This document shows positions 1 through 7,155 of a DNA stretch of 7,699 nt, piece by piece. The position numbers were made by a program, and so were the translations under genes. Under the pieces are notes generated by a model. That model had not been told where the DNA came from and made no database searches. It worked only from the letters and a program-made list of their open reading frames with translations. Source of the stretch: a bacterium UBP12_UBA5184 (GTDB lineage Bacteria > Vulcanimicrobiota > Vulcanimicrobiia > Vulcanimicrobiales > Vulcanimicrobiaceae); the NCBI GenBank assembly GCA_002413145.1, contig DHWK01000088.1, forward strand, positions 24,164 to 31,862. The letters run 5' to 3'. Positions within the stretch are counted from its first letter, which is position 1. Every line of letters starts with the position of its first letter.

Positions 1-353
1 GTCCAACGGCCGTAAAGTGGGTCGCCGGAACCGGCGCCGAAAAAGGCACCTGGTCGGCCGTTCTGTACGGGAACCCCGACAAGAAAGGCTCGGAATATGC
101 CGTTCGGCTCAAGCTGCCGGACGGAACGAATTTCCCGGCGCACGTCCACGGCGGCGCCGAACAGGTCACGGTGATCTCGGGGACGCTGCTCGTCGGCCTC
201 GGCAAGAAGTTCGACGCTTCGAAACTGACGGCACTCCCGGAGGGCTCGTTTGCAGCGATTCCAGCCAACGTTGCGCACTTCGCTTCGGCCAAGGGCGAAA
301 CGGTTCTCGAAATCCACGGCGTCGGCCCCGAGTCGATGACGATGTTGAAGTAG
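1..353 (+). CDS. Cupin-domain protein, 3' part (5' end outside window)
   Basis: The frame is open from base 3 to the TAG at 351-353, giving about 116 residues; no start codon in the window is credible, so the gene begins upstream. Both cupin motifs are visible. Motif 1 follows G(x)5HxH(x)3E(x)6G, with metal-ligand histidines encoded at 141-143 and 147-149 and the glutamate at 159-161. Motif 2 follows G(x)5PxN(x)2H, with N in place of the usual second G and the last ligand histidine at 276-278. A complete 3His/1Glu set suggests a metal-binding single-domain cupin. The text around the motifs (LPDGTNFPAHVHGG, IPANVAHFA) resembles ChrR-like or DUF4437-like cupins, some of which are exported; a signal peptide would lie outside the window. 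Substrate and reaction cannot be deduced. It converges on mutS with only 3 bp between the stop codons. Confidence 0.85.
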   Translation, partial: PTAVKWVAGTGAEKGTWSAVLYGNPDKKGSEYAVRLKLPDGTNFPAHVHGGAEQVTVISGTLLVGLGKKFDASKLTALPEGSFAAIPANVAHFASAKGETVLEIHGVGPESMTMLK

Positions 354-356
354 GGG

Positions 357-2831
357 TCAAAGCTCCAAGGTCAATTGCGTCTCTTCGTGCCGGCTCGGCG
401 CGGAGAGGCGCACCTTTAGCGGGATCTCTTCTTCCACCGTCGGTCGCCCGCCGAGGGTCGCGGCGATCTCCTTCGCGCGCTCGATCACGCCGGCCGGTAA
501 GCCCGCCATCTTCGCGACTTCGATGCCGAACGAGCGCGAGGTGCTGCCCGGCAAGACGCGGTGCGAAAACACCGGCGCCCCCGAGCGCGTCACGCTCTCG
601 ACGGCGGTTACGTGAAAGTTCCCCACCAGCGGCCAGCGATCGGCGAGCGCGACGAGCTCGTGGAAGTGCGTCGCGAACAGGACCATCGGCGCTTGATCTT
701 CGAGCCCGAGCAGATACTCACTGATTGCCTGCGCGATCGAGAGACCGTCGATCGTCCCCGTGCCGCGTCCGACCTCGTCGATGAGCAGCAGACTGCGGCG
801 CGTGCAGCGACGCAAGATGTTCGATGCCTCTGACATCTCGACGAAAAACGTCGACTGACCGGACGCAAGATCGTCGCCGGCGCCGATGCGCGTGAAGATG
901 CGCTCGACGACGCCGAGCCGCATCGAACGAGCCGGGACGAATCCGCCGATCTGTGCCAAGATGACCAAAAGGGCCGCCTGCCGCAAGAACGTCGACTTCC
1001 CGCCCATGTTCGGGCCGGTCAGCAGCATGAAGCGTCCCGACGCTTCGGCGAGATGGAGGTCGTTCGGCACGAACGCCTCGCCGCCGAGCGCCTCGACGAC
1101 CGGGTGGCGGCCATCGACGACGTCGATCGTGCTGCTCGCGACGAACTCCGGCCGCACGTAGCCGCGCTCGCCGGCGACTTGCGCGAGCGAACAGGCGACG
1201 TCGAGCTCGGCGAGCGCGTCGGCAGTCGCCGAGAGCGCCCCGACGCCGGCGGCGACGGTCTCGACCAAATTCGCGTAGAGCGCCTCTTCGAGGCGCAGCT
1301 GGCGGCCCTGGGCGCTCGCAATGGCGATCTCGAGTTCTTTGAGTTCCGGTATGACGAACCGCTCGCCGCCTGCGAGCGTCTGTTTGCGCATGTAATCCGC
1401 GGGCACCGCGGACAGATTGGATTTCGAGATTTCGATCGCGTAGCCGAAGGGACTCGAATACTTGACCTTCAAGGTTTTAATTCCGGTGCGCGCGCGTTCG
1501 CGTCCCTCGAGGGCGGCGATGCGCTCGCGCGCCTCGGAACGTTGCGCGACGCACTCCGCAATCTCGACTGAGGCACCCGGACGGATGACGCCGCCGTCGA
1601 GCAGCGTCGCGGGCGGTTCGTCGACAAGCGTCCGCTCGAGAACGTCGAGCAACTCCGGATGTGCGCCGATGCGCTCGCGGTAGACGGCGAGGGCCTCGGG
1701 TAAGGCCCCGCGCAGCGGCGCGAGCAGCGCCAGCGTGCGGCGCAGCGAGCCGAGATCGCGCGGAAGGACACGCCGAAAGCGCACCTTCTGGGCGATGCGT
1801 TCGATGTCGAAAACGCCCGCCAGCAACTCTTGCAACGACGCACGCGCCGGATAGTCGGCGCAGAGGCCTGCGACCCTGCTCGCTCGCGCCCCAATCGCGG
1901 CCTGCTCGACGAGCGGCGCGAGGATCCAGCGCCCGAGCAGCCGCGAACCCATTGCGGTGCGGCAGCGATCGATCGTCGCCAGCAGAGTCGCTTTCGGATT
2001 CGCGCCGCCGGCCTTGATCAGATCGAGGTGCCGGCGCGTGCTCAGATCCAGCGCGAGAAAGGTTTGCGCGCGATAGAACTCGGGATCCCGCACGAATCCG
2101 CCGTCGCTCTCGAGTCCGGCGCGCTTGACGAAGGCGGCCAATGCGTCGAGCGAACGTTGGATCGCAAGCGATTCGTCGAGCGAGAAGCCGGTGATTTGAA
2201 AACGATCCCGCGAGGTTACGGCGGCGACGGGCGCCGGCGAGACGCGCACCGCCGGCAACTGCGCGACGATCGCCTGTCGCAGTTCGTCCGGGACGTCGGC
2301 GACGATTTCGGCCGGGCTCAAACGGACGAGTTCGGCCAGCGCTTCGTCGATTGCTGAGTCTCCGGCGAAGGCCGTCGCCGCGGCGCGGCCGGTCGAGACG
2401 TCGGCGTAGGCGATCCCGACCGCGTCGTCGCTCGCCGTCAAGGCCGCCAGATAGTTGTCGCTGCCTCGCTCGAGCAGATGCTCTTCGATCAACGTCCCGG
2501 GAGTGACGACGCGCGTGACGTCGCGCCGCACGAGCCGATTGGGCACCGGCGGTTCGAGTTGGTCGGCCAGCGCGACGACGCACTGCTGCGCGACGAGTTT
2601 GGCGAGGTACCCGTCAAGCGCATGGTAGGGGACGCCGGCCATCGCCACCCGCCGGCCGCCACCGGCTTCCTTTGAGGTAAGTGCGATCTGCAACGCGCGC
2701 GCGACGAACTCGGCGTCCTCGCCGTAGGCTTCATAGAAATCGCCGACCCGCGACAAGAGGATCGCGTCTGCGTGGCGCGACTTCATCGCGAAGTATTGTT
2801 CTAAGAGCGGCGAGTACTTCGCGTCGCTCAA
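357..2831 (-). CDS. mutS: DNA mismatch repair protein MutS
   Basis: MutS recognises base mismatches and small loops and uses ATP to recruit MutL for strand-directed repair. With a TTG start at 2831-2829 the product has 824 residues, close to the usual 850. The N-terminus (MSDAKYSPLLEQYF) aligns with the family, and the mismatch-wedge motif F-x-E is present at F32 and E34 in GDFYE. The connector and lever regions run to about residue 580, including RTGIKTLKVKY and the clamp region FVIPELKELE. The ATPase has Walker A GPNMGGKST (606-614), the signature STFFVEM (660-666), Walker B LLLIDEVGRGT with D685/E686, and ATHFHEL (720-726). It ends in a short tail, QLTLEL. TTG was chosen because homology begins there and it overlaps the miaB stop (TTGA), which suggests translational coupling; no clear Shine-Dalgarno is seen. 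The frame stays open upstream inside miaB, but that part is non-homologous. No mutL lies in the window. This is MutS1, not MutS2, because the F-x-E mismatch domain is present. Confidence 0.97.
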   Translation of the reverse strand: MSDAKYSPLLEQYFAMKSRHADAILLSRVGDFYEAYGEDAEFVARALQIALTSKEAGGGRRVAMAGVPYHALDGYLAKLVAQQCVVALADQLEPPVPNRLVRRDVTRVVTPGTLIEEHLLERGSDNYLAALTASDDAVGIAYADVSTGRAAATAFAGDSAIDEALAELVRLSPAEIVADVPDELRQAIVAQLPAVRVSPAPVAAVTSRDRFQITGFSLDESLAIQRSLDALAAFVKRAGLESDGGFVRDPEFYRAQTFLALDLSTRRHLDLIKAGGANPKATLLATIDRCRTAMGSRLLGRWILAPLVEQAAIGARASRVAGLCADYPARASLQELLAGVFDIERIAQKVRFRRVLPRDLGSLRRTLALLAPLRGALPEALAVYRERIGAHPELLDVLERTLVDEPPATLLDGGVIRPGASVEIAECVAQRSEARERIAALEGRERARTGIKTLKVKYSSPFGYAIEISKSNLSAVPADYMRKQTLAGGERFVIPELKELEIAIASAQGRQLRLEEALYANLVETVAAGVGALSATADALAELDVACSLAQVAGERGYVRPEFVASSTIDVVDGRHPVVEALGGEAFVPNDLHLAEASGRFMLLTGPNMGGKSTFLRQAALLVILAQIGGFVPARSMRLGVVERIFTRIGAGDDLASGQSTFFVEMSEASNILRRCTRRSLLLIDEVGRGTGTIDGLSIAQAISEYLLGLEDQAPMVLFATHFHELVALADRWPLVGNFHVTAVESVTRSGAPVFSHRVLPGSTSRSFGIEVAKMAGLPAGVIERAKEIAATLGGRPTVEEEIPLKVRLSAPSRHEETQLTLEL

Positions 2832-4234
2832 ATGGCGATCAGGTCGAGCGTCGGCGGGGCGACCGGCTCCGATGGCCCGTCGAAATGCTCCGCTACCCCA
2901 AGCAGCATCCCCGTCAAACCCCAGACGTGCGCACCGTCGACGCGAGCTTCGAGCCACGGTTGCGCGATGAGGCGGCTCGGTTCGATCCCGGGGTTCGGGA
3001 CGACGAGCGTGATATTTTCGAGCGTCTTGGCGGCGAGCTTCGACGGGTCTTTGCGCGAAGGCCCCTGGACGAGCGCGCGCACCGTCGTGCCGACCCTCGT
3101 ATCGTGGATCCGCCGCATCCCCGCGTTGACCACGTCGGCGAGTCGGCGCAAGCGCTCGCTGCCGACTTCGGCGGGGATCTGTTCCCAGAGCGCCGCCGGG
3201 GTTCCGCGCCGCGGCGAGTAGACGAACATGAACGCTTGCGCAAATCGCATCCGCTGCGCGAGCGCCAGCGTCGCTTCGAAGTCGGCCTCGCTTTCGCCCG
3301 GAAAACCGACGATCAAGTCGGTCGTCACCACCCAAGCGGGACAATGCTCGCGGAAGAACGTTATTTTCTCTTCGTACTGCTCGACCGTATACTTACGGTT
3401 CATGCGACGCAGGATCGGGTTCGAGCCCGATTGGACCGGAAGATGCAGGCGCGGGTTGAGCGCCGGCAAGCGCGCCAGCGTCTGCGCGAGTTTCGGCGTG
3501 AAATCTTTGGGATGCGAGGTGAGAAACGTCAGCCGCTCGAGTCCCTCGAGCGCCGCAACCGCTTCGAGCAGGTCGGCGAAGTCGGCGGCGCCGGCCGGAT
3601 CGCGATACGCGTTGACGGTCTGTCCCACCAGCGTCAGCTCGCGCGTTCCGGCGGCGACCGCGCGGCGCGCTTCGGCGAGAATCTCGCCGATCGGGCGATG
3701 ATCGAAACGGCCGCGGACGTGCGGGACGATGCAGAACGTGCAGTAGTAGGAACAGCCGCGCTGGACGGTGACGAACGAGCGCAAGTGTGAGAACGAATCG
3801 GTGATGCAATCGGCGGCGCCCCCGAGCGGCTGGACGAGCGCACGCAGTTCGCTGGCCTCGTCGGTCGGGTCTTCGAAAGCGCTCCGCCACTCGGCGAGGG
3901 CATCGCCGAGGCGGATGAGTTCGCTCGTTCCGAAAACCGCGTCGACGTAGGGCGCGGTCGTCTGCATCCGATCGCGGTCCTGTTCGGCGAGGCACCCGCA
4001 AACGACGAGTTTCAAAGACGGATCGGCGACCTTGAGCGCCTTGAAATGGGCCATCCGACCGTAAGCGCGCCGTTCGGCGTTGTCGCGAACGGTGCAGGTG
4101 TTGAGCACGACGACGCTCGCAAGCGTCGGATCGCTTTCGATCTCGTAGCCGGCCGCGACGGCGCGCTCCGCGATGTAGCGCGAATCGGCCTCGTTCATCT
4201 GGCAACCGAAGGTTTCGATATAGACGCTGGCCAC
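2828..4234 (-). CDS. miaB: tRNA-2-methylthio-N6-dimethylallyladenosine synthase MiaB
   Basis: MiaB is a radical-SAM methylthiotransferase that converts i6A37 to ms2i6A37 in tRNAs reading UNN codons, acting after MiaA. The 468-residue product has all three parts. The N-terminal MTTase (UPF0004) domain has cluster cysteines C11 (FGCQMN), C47 (NTCTVR) and C81 (CGCLAEQ), plus an extra C79. The radical-SAM core has C161-x3-C165-x2-C168 in RGCSYYCTFCIVP. A C-terminal TRAM domain follows from about 380, with the MiaB-type phrase VQGPSRKDPSKL. These features favour MiaB over RimO or MtaB. The start is GTG at 4234-4232, where family homology begins (VYIETFGCQMN); a weak GAAGAG lies about 8 bases upstream. 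It is the middle gene of the minus cluster, 44 bp after the PEGA gene, and its TGA overlaps the TTG start of mutS. Neighbouring miaB and mutS genes are a known arrangement in many bacteria. miaA is not in the window. Confidence 0.97.
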   Translation of the reverse strand: MASVYIETFGCQMNEADSRYIAERAVAAGYEIESDPTLASVVVLNTCTVRDNAERRAYGRMAHFKALKVADPSLKLVVCGCLAEQDRDRMQTTAPYVDAVFGTSELIRLGDALAEWRSAFEDPTDEASELRALVQPLGGAADCITDSFSHLRSFVTVQRGCSYYCTFCIVPHVRGRFDHRPIGEILAEARRAVAAGTRELTLVGQTVNAYRDPAGAADFADLLEAVAALEGLERLTFLTSHPKDFTPKLAQTLARLPALNPRLHLPVQSGSNPILRRMNRKYTVEQYEEKITFFREHCPAWVVTTDLIVGFPGESEADFEATLALAQRMRFAQAFMFVYSPRRGTPAALWEQIPAEVGSERLRRLADVVNAGMRRIHDTRVGTTVRALVQGPSRKDPSKLAAKTLENITLVVPNPGIEPSRLIAQPWLEARVDGAHVWGLTGMLLGVAEHFDGPSEPVAPPTLDLIAI

Positions 4235-4278
4235 TGGACGTGCTCTTCGACGCTACTTGTTATTTCCCCCAAAGCTCG

Positions 4279-5046
4279 CTAGCGGTCTTGGGAAACAAGC
4301 CTCTCGAGCAACTCGAGCGGAAGATAGAGTTTACGGCCGATCGTCTCGGGCGCGCCGTCGTAGGCGATCGCGGCGCCGTCGAAACGGACGGTCGCTTCGC
4401 CGAGGTGTGCGACGACGACGTGGCCGCCATAACGCACGACGATCTTCTTCCCCTCTATCGAATAGGAGCCGGCGGGGAGATACTCGTCGACCGGTGCGAC
4501 GACCGACGAGCGCGCGACGTCGGAGGAAATTTGCTGAACGACGACTTCGGTCGTCATCTCAGGTAACACGCTGAAGGTGCGCGTCATCTTTCCGCGCGGC
4601 GTGGCGATCGTCACGCGGTGCGTCCCGGACGAAAGGGGAATCGGCTGCTGCAGGGCGCCGGTCCAGGGCAGGCCGTCGAGTTCGACCTTCGCGCCCGTCG
4701 GGACGCCGCGCAGCGCCAACGTCCCGCTTGCTTTTCCGGCGAGCGCCCGCGGCCCCGGATCGAGCTTGAGGCTCGAGAGGACGATCTTGCCGGCGACGAT
4801 CTCGATCTCGATTTCTTGCACGAGCCAACCCGTCTTCGTGATGGTGACCGAATGTTTTCCGCGCGGCAACGCATCGATAAAGACGGGCGACCGGCCGACG
4901 TAGGTGCCGTCGATCCAGACTTCGGCGCCCGCCGGAAGCGTCGTGATGAAGACGCCGCCCGATGGGACTTCGGCGCGTGCGACCGCGCTCGCCGAGAGTG
5001 CAGCCGCGCAACTCAGCATCATCGCGAACGCGAAGCGAACCGCCAT
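4279..5046 (-). CDS. Secreted protein with two PEGA domains and a C-terminal stalk-like domain
   Basis: The product has 255 residues. The ATG at 5046-5044 is preceded by a good Shine-Dalgarno (GAAGGA, 5057-5052) with 5-base spacing, so a longer open frame upstream is not used. Residues 1-25 form a signal peptide: R4, a hydrophobic stretch, then ARA before E26 as the likely cleavage site. Two PEGA-type beta units follow. The first (about 30-95) has LPAGAEVWIDGTYVGRSP. The second (about 107-170) has VPTGAKVELDGLPW. The last part (about 187-252) is valine- and glycine-rich and ends VRFDGAAIAYDGAP, then GRKLYLPLELLERL. That pattern resembles the copper amine oxidase N-terminal-like, or stalk, repeats found in exported proteins. 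PEGA domains occur in surface proteins and probably mediate envelope interactions; no enzyme motif is visible. Function is unknown. It is the first gene of the minus cluster and diverges from der. Confidence 0.88.
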   Translation of the reverse strand: MAVRFAFAMMLSCAAALSASAVARAEVPSGGVFITTLPAGAEVWIDGTYVGRSPVFIDALPRGKHSVTITKTGWLVQEIEIEIVAGKIVLSSLKLDPGPRALAGKASGTLALRGVPTGAKVELDGLPWTGALQQPIPLSSGTHRVTIATPRGKMTRTFSVLPEMTTEVVVQQISSDVARSSVVAPVDEYLPAGSYSIEGKKIVVRYGGHVVVAHLGEATVRFDGAAIAYDGAPETIGRKLYLPLELLERLVSQDR

Positions 5047-5051
5047 TGCGT

Positions 5052-5057
5052 TCCTTC
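5052..5057 (-). promoter_or_regulatory. Ribosome binding site of the PEGA-domain gene
   Basis: On the minus strand GAAGGA is followed by the 5-base spacer ACGCA and then the ATG at 5046. It supports the start that gives a clean signal peptide, rather than the in-frame ATG 34 codons upstream, which lies within der. Confidence 0.85.
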
Positions 5058-5091
5058 TTTCGTTGGAACGGTCGCTACAACCCCGCCGCCG

Positions 5092-5097
5092 AAGGAG
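5092..5097 (+). promoter_or_regulatory. Ribosome binding site of der
   Basis: AAGGAG lies 5 bases upstream of the ATG at 5103. It fixes that codon as the der start, against the in-frame open stretch reaching back to 4962 and against the ATG eight codons downstream. Confidence 0.85.
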
Positions 5098-5102
5098 ACC
5101 CG

Positions 5103-6470
5103 ATGGCCCTCGAAACTCCACTGCGGATGCGACCCGCGACCGTGGCAATCGTCGGACGCCCCAACGTCGGCAAGAGCGCCCTTTTCAACCGGCTGGTCGG
5201 CCGCCGCCTTGCAATCGTCGACGATACGCCGGGCGTCACGCGCGATCGCCTCTACGCGCTCGCCGAGTGGCGCGGCCGCATCTTTAGTTTGGTCGACACC
5301 GCCGGCATCGACGTCGCGCCCAACGACAACCTCGATATCGCGCGGCGCACGCGCGCGCAAGCCGAGATCGCCGCCCGTGAAGCCGACGTCGTCGTCTTCG
5401 TCGTCGACGCCGCCGAGGGTCTCTCGCCGCTCGACGAGGACGTCGTCGCGATCATGCGCCGCACGCGCCACCCGGTGCTGCTGGTCGCGAACAAAGCCGA
5501 ATCCGAACGCGTAAAGTTGGAGATGCCCGGCGAATTCGCGCGCCTCGGCTTCGGCGAGCCGCTCGCGGTCTCAGCGCTGCACGGTGAGGGGACCGGCGAT
5601 CTACTCGACGCGATCGTCGAGCGGCTGCCGGCGGAGAGCACCGCGACCGACGACAAGACGGAGCTCGCGATCGCTATCGTCGGCCGTCCCAACGTCGGGA
5701 AGAGTTCGCTCGTCAACGCGCTGCTCGGCGAGGAGCGGACGATCGTCGCCGATGCCCCCGGGACGACGCGCGACGCGATCGACACGCTCTTCCAATTTCA
5801 CGAACACAAGATTCGCCTGATCGACACCGCCGGGATGTGGCGCCGGCAATCGCACCACGGTTCGCTCGAGTATTATTCGTCGCTGCGCGCGCTCTCGGCG
5901 ATCGCGCGCTGCGACATCGCGATCTTGGTGATCGATTCAATGGAAGGGATTCTGGAACAGGACCGTCGCTTGGCCGGGATCATCCTCGAGGAACGCAAGG
6001 GGCTCATCATCGCCGGCAACAAGTGGGATCTGGCGCGCGAGCTGGGCGAGTTTCAGCAAGCCGATCTCATCGAAGTGATCAGAGAGCAAATCCCGTTTGC
6101 CGCCTTCGCGCCGATCACGTTCCTCTCGGCGCTCACCGGGCGCCGCCTCGGCAGCCTGATGCCGGCGGTGATGAAGGTCGCGAACAATCTCGACCGGCGC
6201 GTCATCACCTCGCAGCTCAACGACGTAATCCGTTCGGCGGTCTACGCCCACCCCGCGCCGGCGCACCACGGGAAGCCGTTACGGATCTTCTACGCCGCCC
6301 AAGTCGAGACGCATCCGCCACGCTTCTTGTTGCATTGCAACGATCCGGACCTCGTCACGATGGCGTACCGACGCTTTCTGGAGCGAACGCTGCGCGAAAA
6401 TTTCGACTTCGAAGGCGTCCCGCTGACGCTCGAATTCCGCCCCCGCCGCGAAGAAAACGGCGATGAGTGA
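5103..6470 (+). CDS. der: Ribosome-associated GTPase Der (EngA)
   Basis: Der is a tandem GTPase essential for assembly of the large ribosomal subunit. The product is 455 residues, normal for the family. Domain 1 has G1 GRPNVGKS (18-25), G3 DTAG (65-68), a G4 reading NKAE (130-133) and G5 SAL (157-159). Domain 2 has G1 GRPNVGKS (194-201), G3 DTAG (241-244) and G4 NKWD (306-309). A C-terminal KH-like domain covers roughly 360-450. Two points are unusual. G4 of domain 1 ends in E instead of D, a variant I recall from cyanobacterial Der. The segment after the second DTAG reads MWRRQSHHGSLEYYSS instead of the usual IRRRGKV...VEKYS-type text. The start is supported by AAGGAG 5 bases upstream. The stop TGA (6468-6470) lies inside the plsY start region, an 8-bp overlap that suggests coupled translation. 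Confidence 0.97.
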   Translation: MALETPLRMRPATVAIVGRPNVGKSALFNRLVGRRLAIVDDTPGVTRDRLYALAEWRGRIFSLVDTAGIDVAPNDNLDIARRTRAQAEIAAREADVVVFVVDAAEGLSPLDEDVVAIMRRTRHPVLLVANKAESERVKLEMPGEFARLGFGEPLAVSALHGEGTGDLLDAIVERLPAESTATDDKTELAIAIVGRPNVGKSSLVNALLGEERTIVADAPGTTRDAIDTLFQFHEHKIRLIDTAGMWRRQSHHGSLEYYSSLRALSAIARCDIAILVIDSMEGILEQDRRLAGIILEERKGLIIAGNKWDLARELGEFQQADLIEVIREQIPFAAFAPITFLSALTGRRLGSLMPAVMKVANNLDRRVITSQLNDVIRSAVYAHPAPAHHGKPLRIFYAAQVETHPPRFLLHCNDPDLVTMAYRRFLERTLRENFDFEGVPLTLEFRPRREENGDE

Positions 6471-7155
6471 CATCGGGATCTCGATATCGACCCCGCTGTT
6501 CGCGAACGTCGGGGTTGGCCTACTATTCTTAGCTAAGGCATTCCTTATCGGCTCGATCCCGTTCGGCGTCATCGTAGGGAGGGTGTTCTACCGGTCGGAC
6601 TTGCGCGAATCCGGCAGCGGCAACATCGGCGCGGCGAATGCGCTGCGCTCGTTCGGCAAGATCGGTGGCGCCGCAGTGCTGCTCCTGGACGCCTCGAAAG
6701 GCTACGTCGCAGCTTCTTTACTGACGTTATTCTGGCCGCTCGTCGCCGCTTGGACGTGCCACTGTTCCGTCAACACCCCGGCCGACGTCGGAGACGGAGC
6801 GATGCTGGGCCTGGCGGCCGTGGCGGGTCACTGTTTTTCACCCTGGCTGCGATTCCGCGGCGGAAAGGGCGTCGCGACGTGGCTCGGGGTTCTGTTCGCG
6901 TTGTCGTGGCTGGGCGGGCTGCTCTTCATCGCGATCTGGCTGGTCGTGGTTGTTCCGAGCCGGTACGCTTCGCTCGGTTCGACGATCGCCTCGCTGGTAT
7001 CGCCGTTGGTATTGTGGCTCATCAGCCAGGATTCGACCGCGACGCTGTGTGCGACCATCGCCGCGTTGCTGATCCTCTGGAAACACCGCGAGAACATCGG
7101 GCGGCTACGCGAGGGGCGCGAGAATAAGATCACCTTCGGCCGGACGGCAGCTTGA
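6463..7155 (+). CDS. plsY: Glycerol-3-phosphate acyltransferase PlsY (acyl-phosphate dependent)
   Basis: PlsY is an inner-membrane enzyme that transfers an acyl group from acyl-phosphate to sn-glycerol-3-phosphate, giving lysophosphatidic acid, the first step of phospholipid synthesis; PlsX makes the acyl-phosphate. The 230-residue product is slightly longer than the usual 190-220. It has several hydrophobic segments (about 15-40, 67-97, 112-126, 140-165, 172-206). Motif 1 is SGSGNIGAAN (50-59), with A58 where the family commonly has T. Motif 2 is RFRGGKGVAT (130-139), preceded by GHCF. Motif 3 is KHRENIGRLREG (207-218). Extra length lies in an approximately 18-residue hydrophilic loop (about 97-113) containing CHC and in an N-terminal extension of about 12 residues. 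The ATG at 6463 overlaps the end of der by 8 bp, with only a weak purine-rich stretch upstream, so translation is probably coupled to der. Confidence 0.96.
   Translation: MSDIGISISTPLFANVGVGLLFLAKAFLIGSIPFGVIVGRVFYRSDLRESGSGNIGAANALRSFGKIGGAAVLLLDASKGYVAASLLTLFWPLVAAWTCHCSVNTPADVGDGAMLGLAAVAGHCFSPWLRFRGGKGVATWLGVLFALSWLGGLLFIAIWLVVVVPSRYASLGSTIASLVSPLVLWLISQDSTATLCATIAALLILWKHRENIGRLREGRENKITFGRTAA

Larger units (their letters stand above)
5047..5102. promoter_or_regulatory. Divergent intergenic region between the PEGA gene and der
   Basis: These 56 bp must initiate transcription both ways unless the promoters lie inside the flanking genes. After removing the two Shine-Dalgarno sequences only about 33 bases remain (5058-5090). 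The best plus-strand minus-10-like hexamer is TACAAC at 5076-5081, but no matching minus-35 box lies 16-18 bases upstream. I see no clear sigma70 promoter on the minus strand either. No strong inverted repeat was found that would mark an operator. Confidence 0.45.

Noticed and set aside
17..724. Plus-strand 235-codon frame across the cupin and mutS ends
   Set aside because: It is very arginine/serine-rich and off-frame to both real genes; the cupin motifs lie in a different frame.
1477..2583. Minus-strand 368-codon frame inside mutS
   Set aside because: It is an off-frame shadow of mutS with an arginine/alanine-rich composition typical of GC-rich DNA and no recognisable motif.
2832..3344. 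N-terminal extension of mutS giving a 995-residue protein
   Set aside because: The extra 171 codons lie in another frame of miaB, are arginine-rich and low complexity, and do not resemble MutS; homology starts at the TTG at 2831.
2681..3790. Plus-strand 369-codon frame opposite miaB and mutS
   Set aside because: It has a charged, repetitive composition and no domain motif, and it spans two well-supported genes on the other strand.
5002..5046. Lipoprotein signal in the PEGA protein (C13 in MLSC)
   Set aside because: The residues before the cysteine do not fit a lipobox and the hydrophobic stretch before it is too short; cleavage after ARA fits better.
4962..5102. Upstream extension of der to an ATG at 4962
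   Set aside because: It runs antisense through the PEGA gene, lacks homology, and the strong Shine-Dalgarno selects the ATG at 5103.
5047..5148. Upstream extension of the PEGA gene to 5148
   Set aside because: It would bury the signal peptide behind 34 arginine-rich residues encoded antisense to der; the start at 5046 has a good ribosome binding site.
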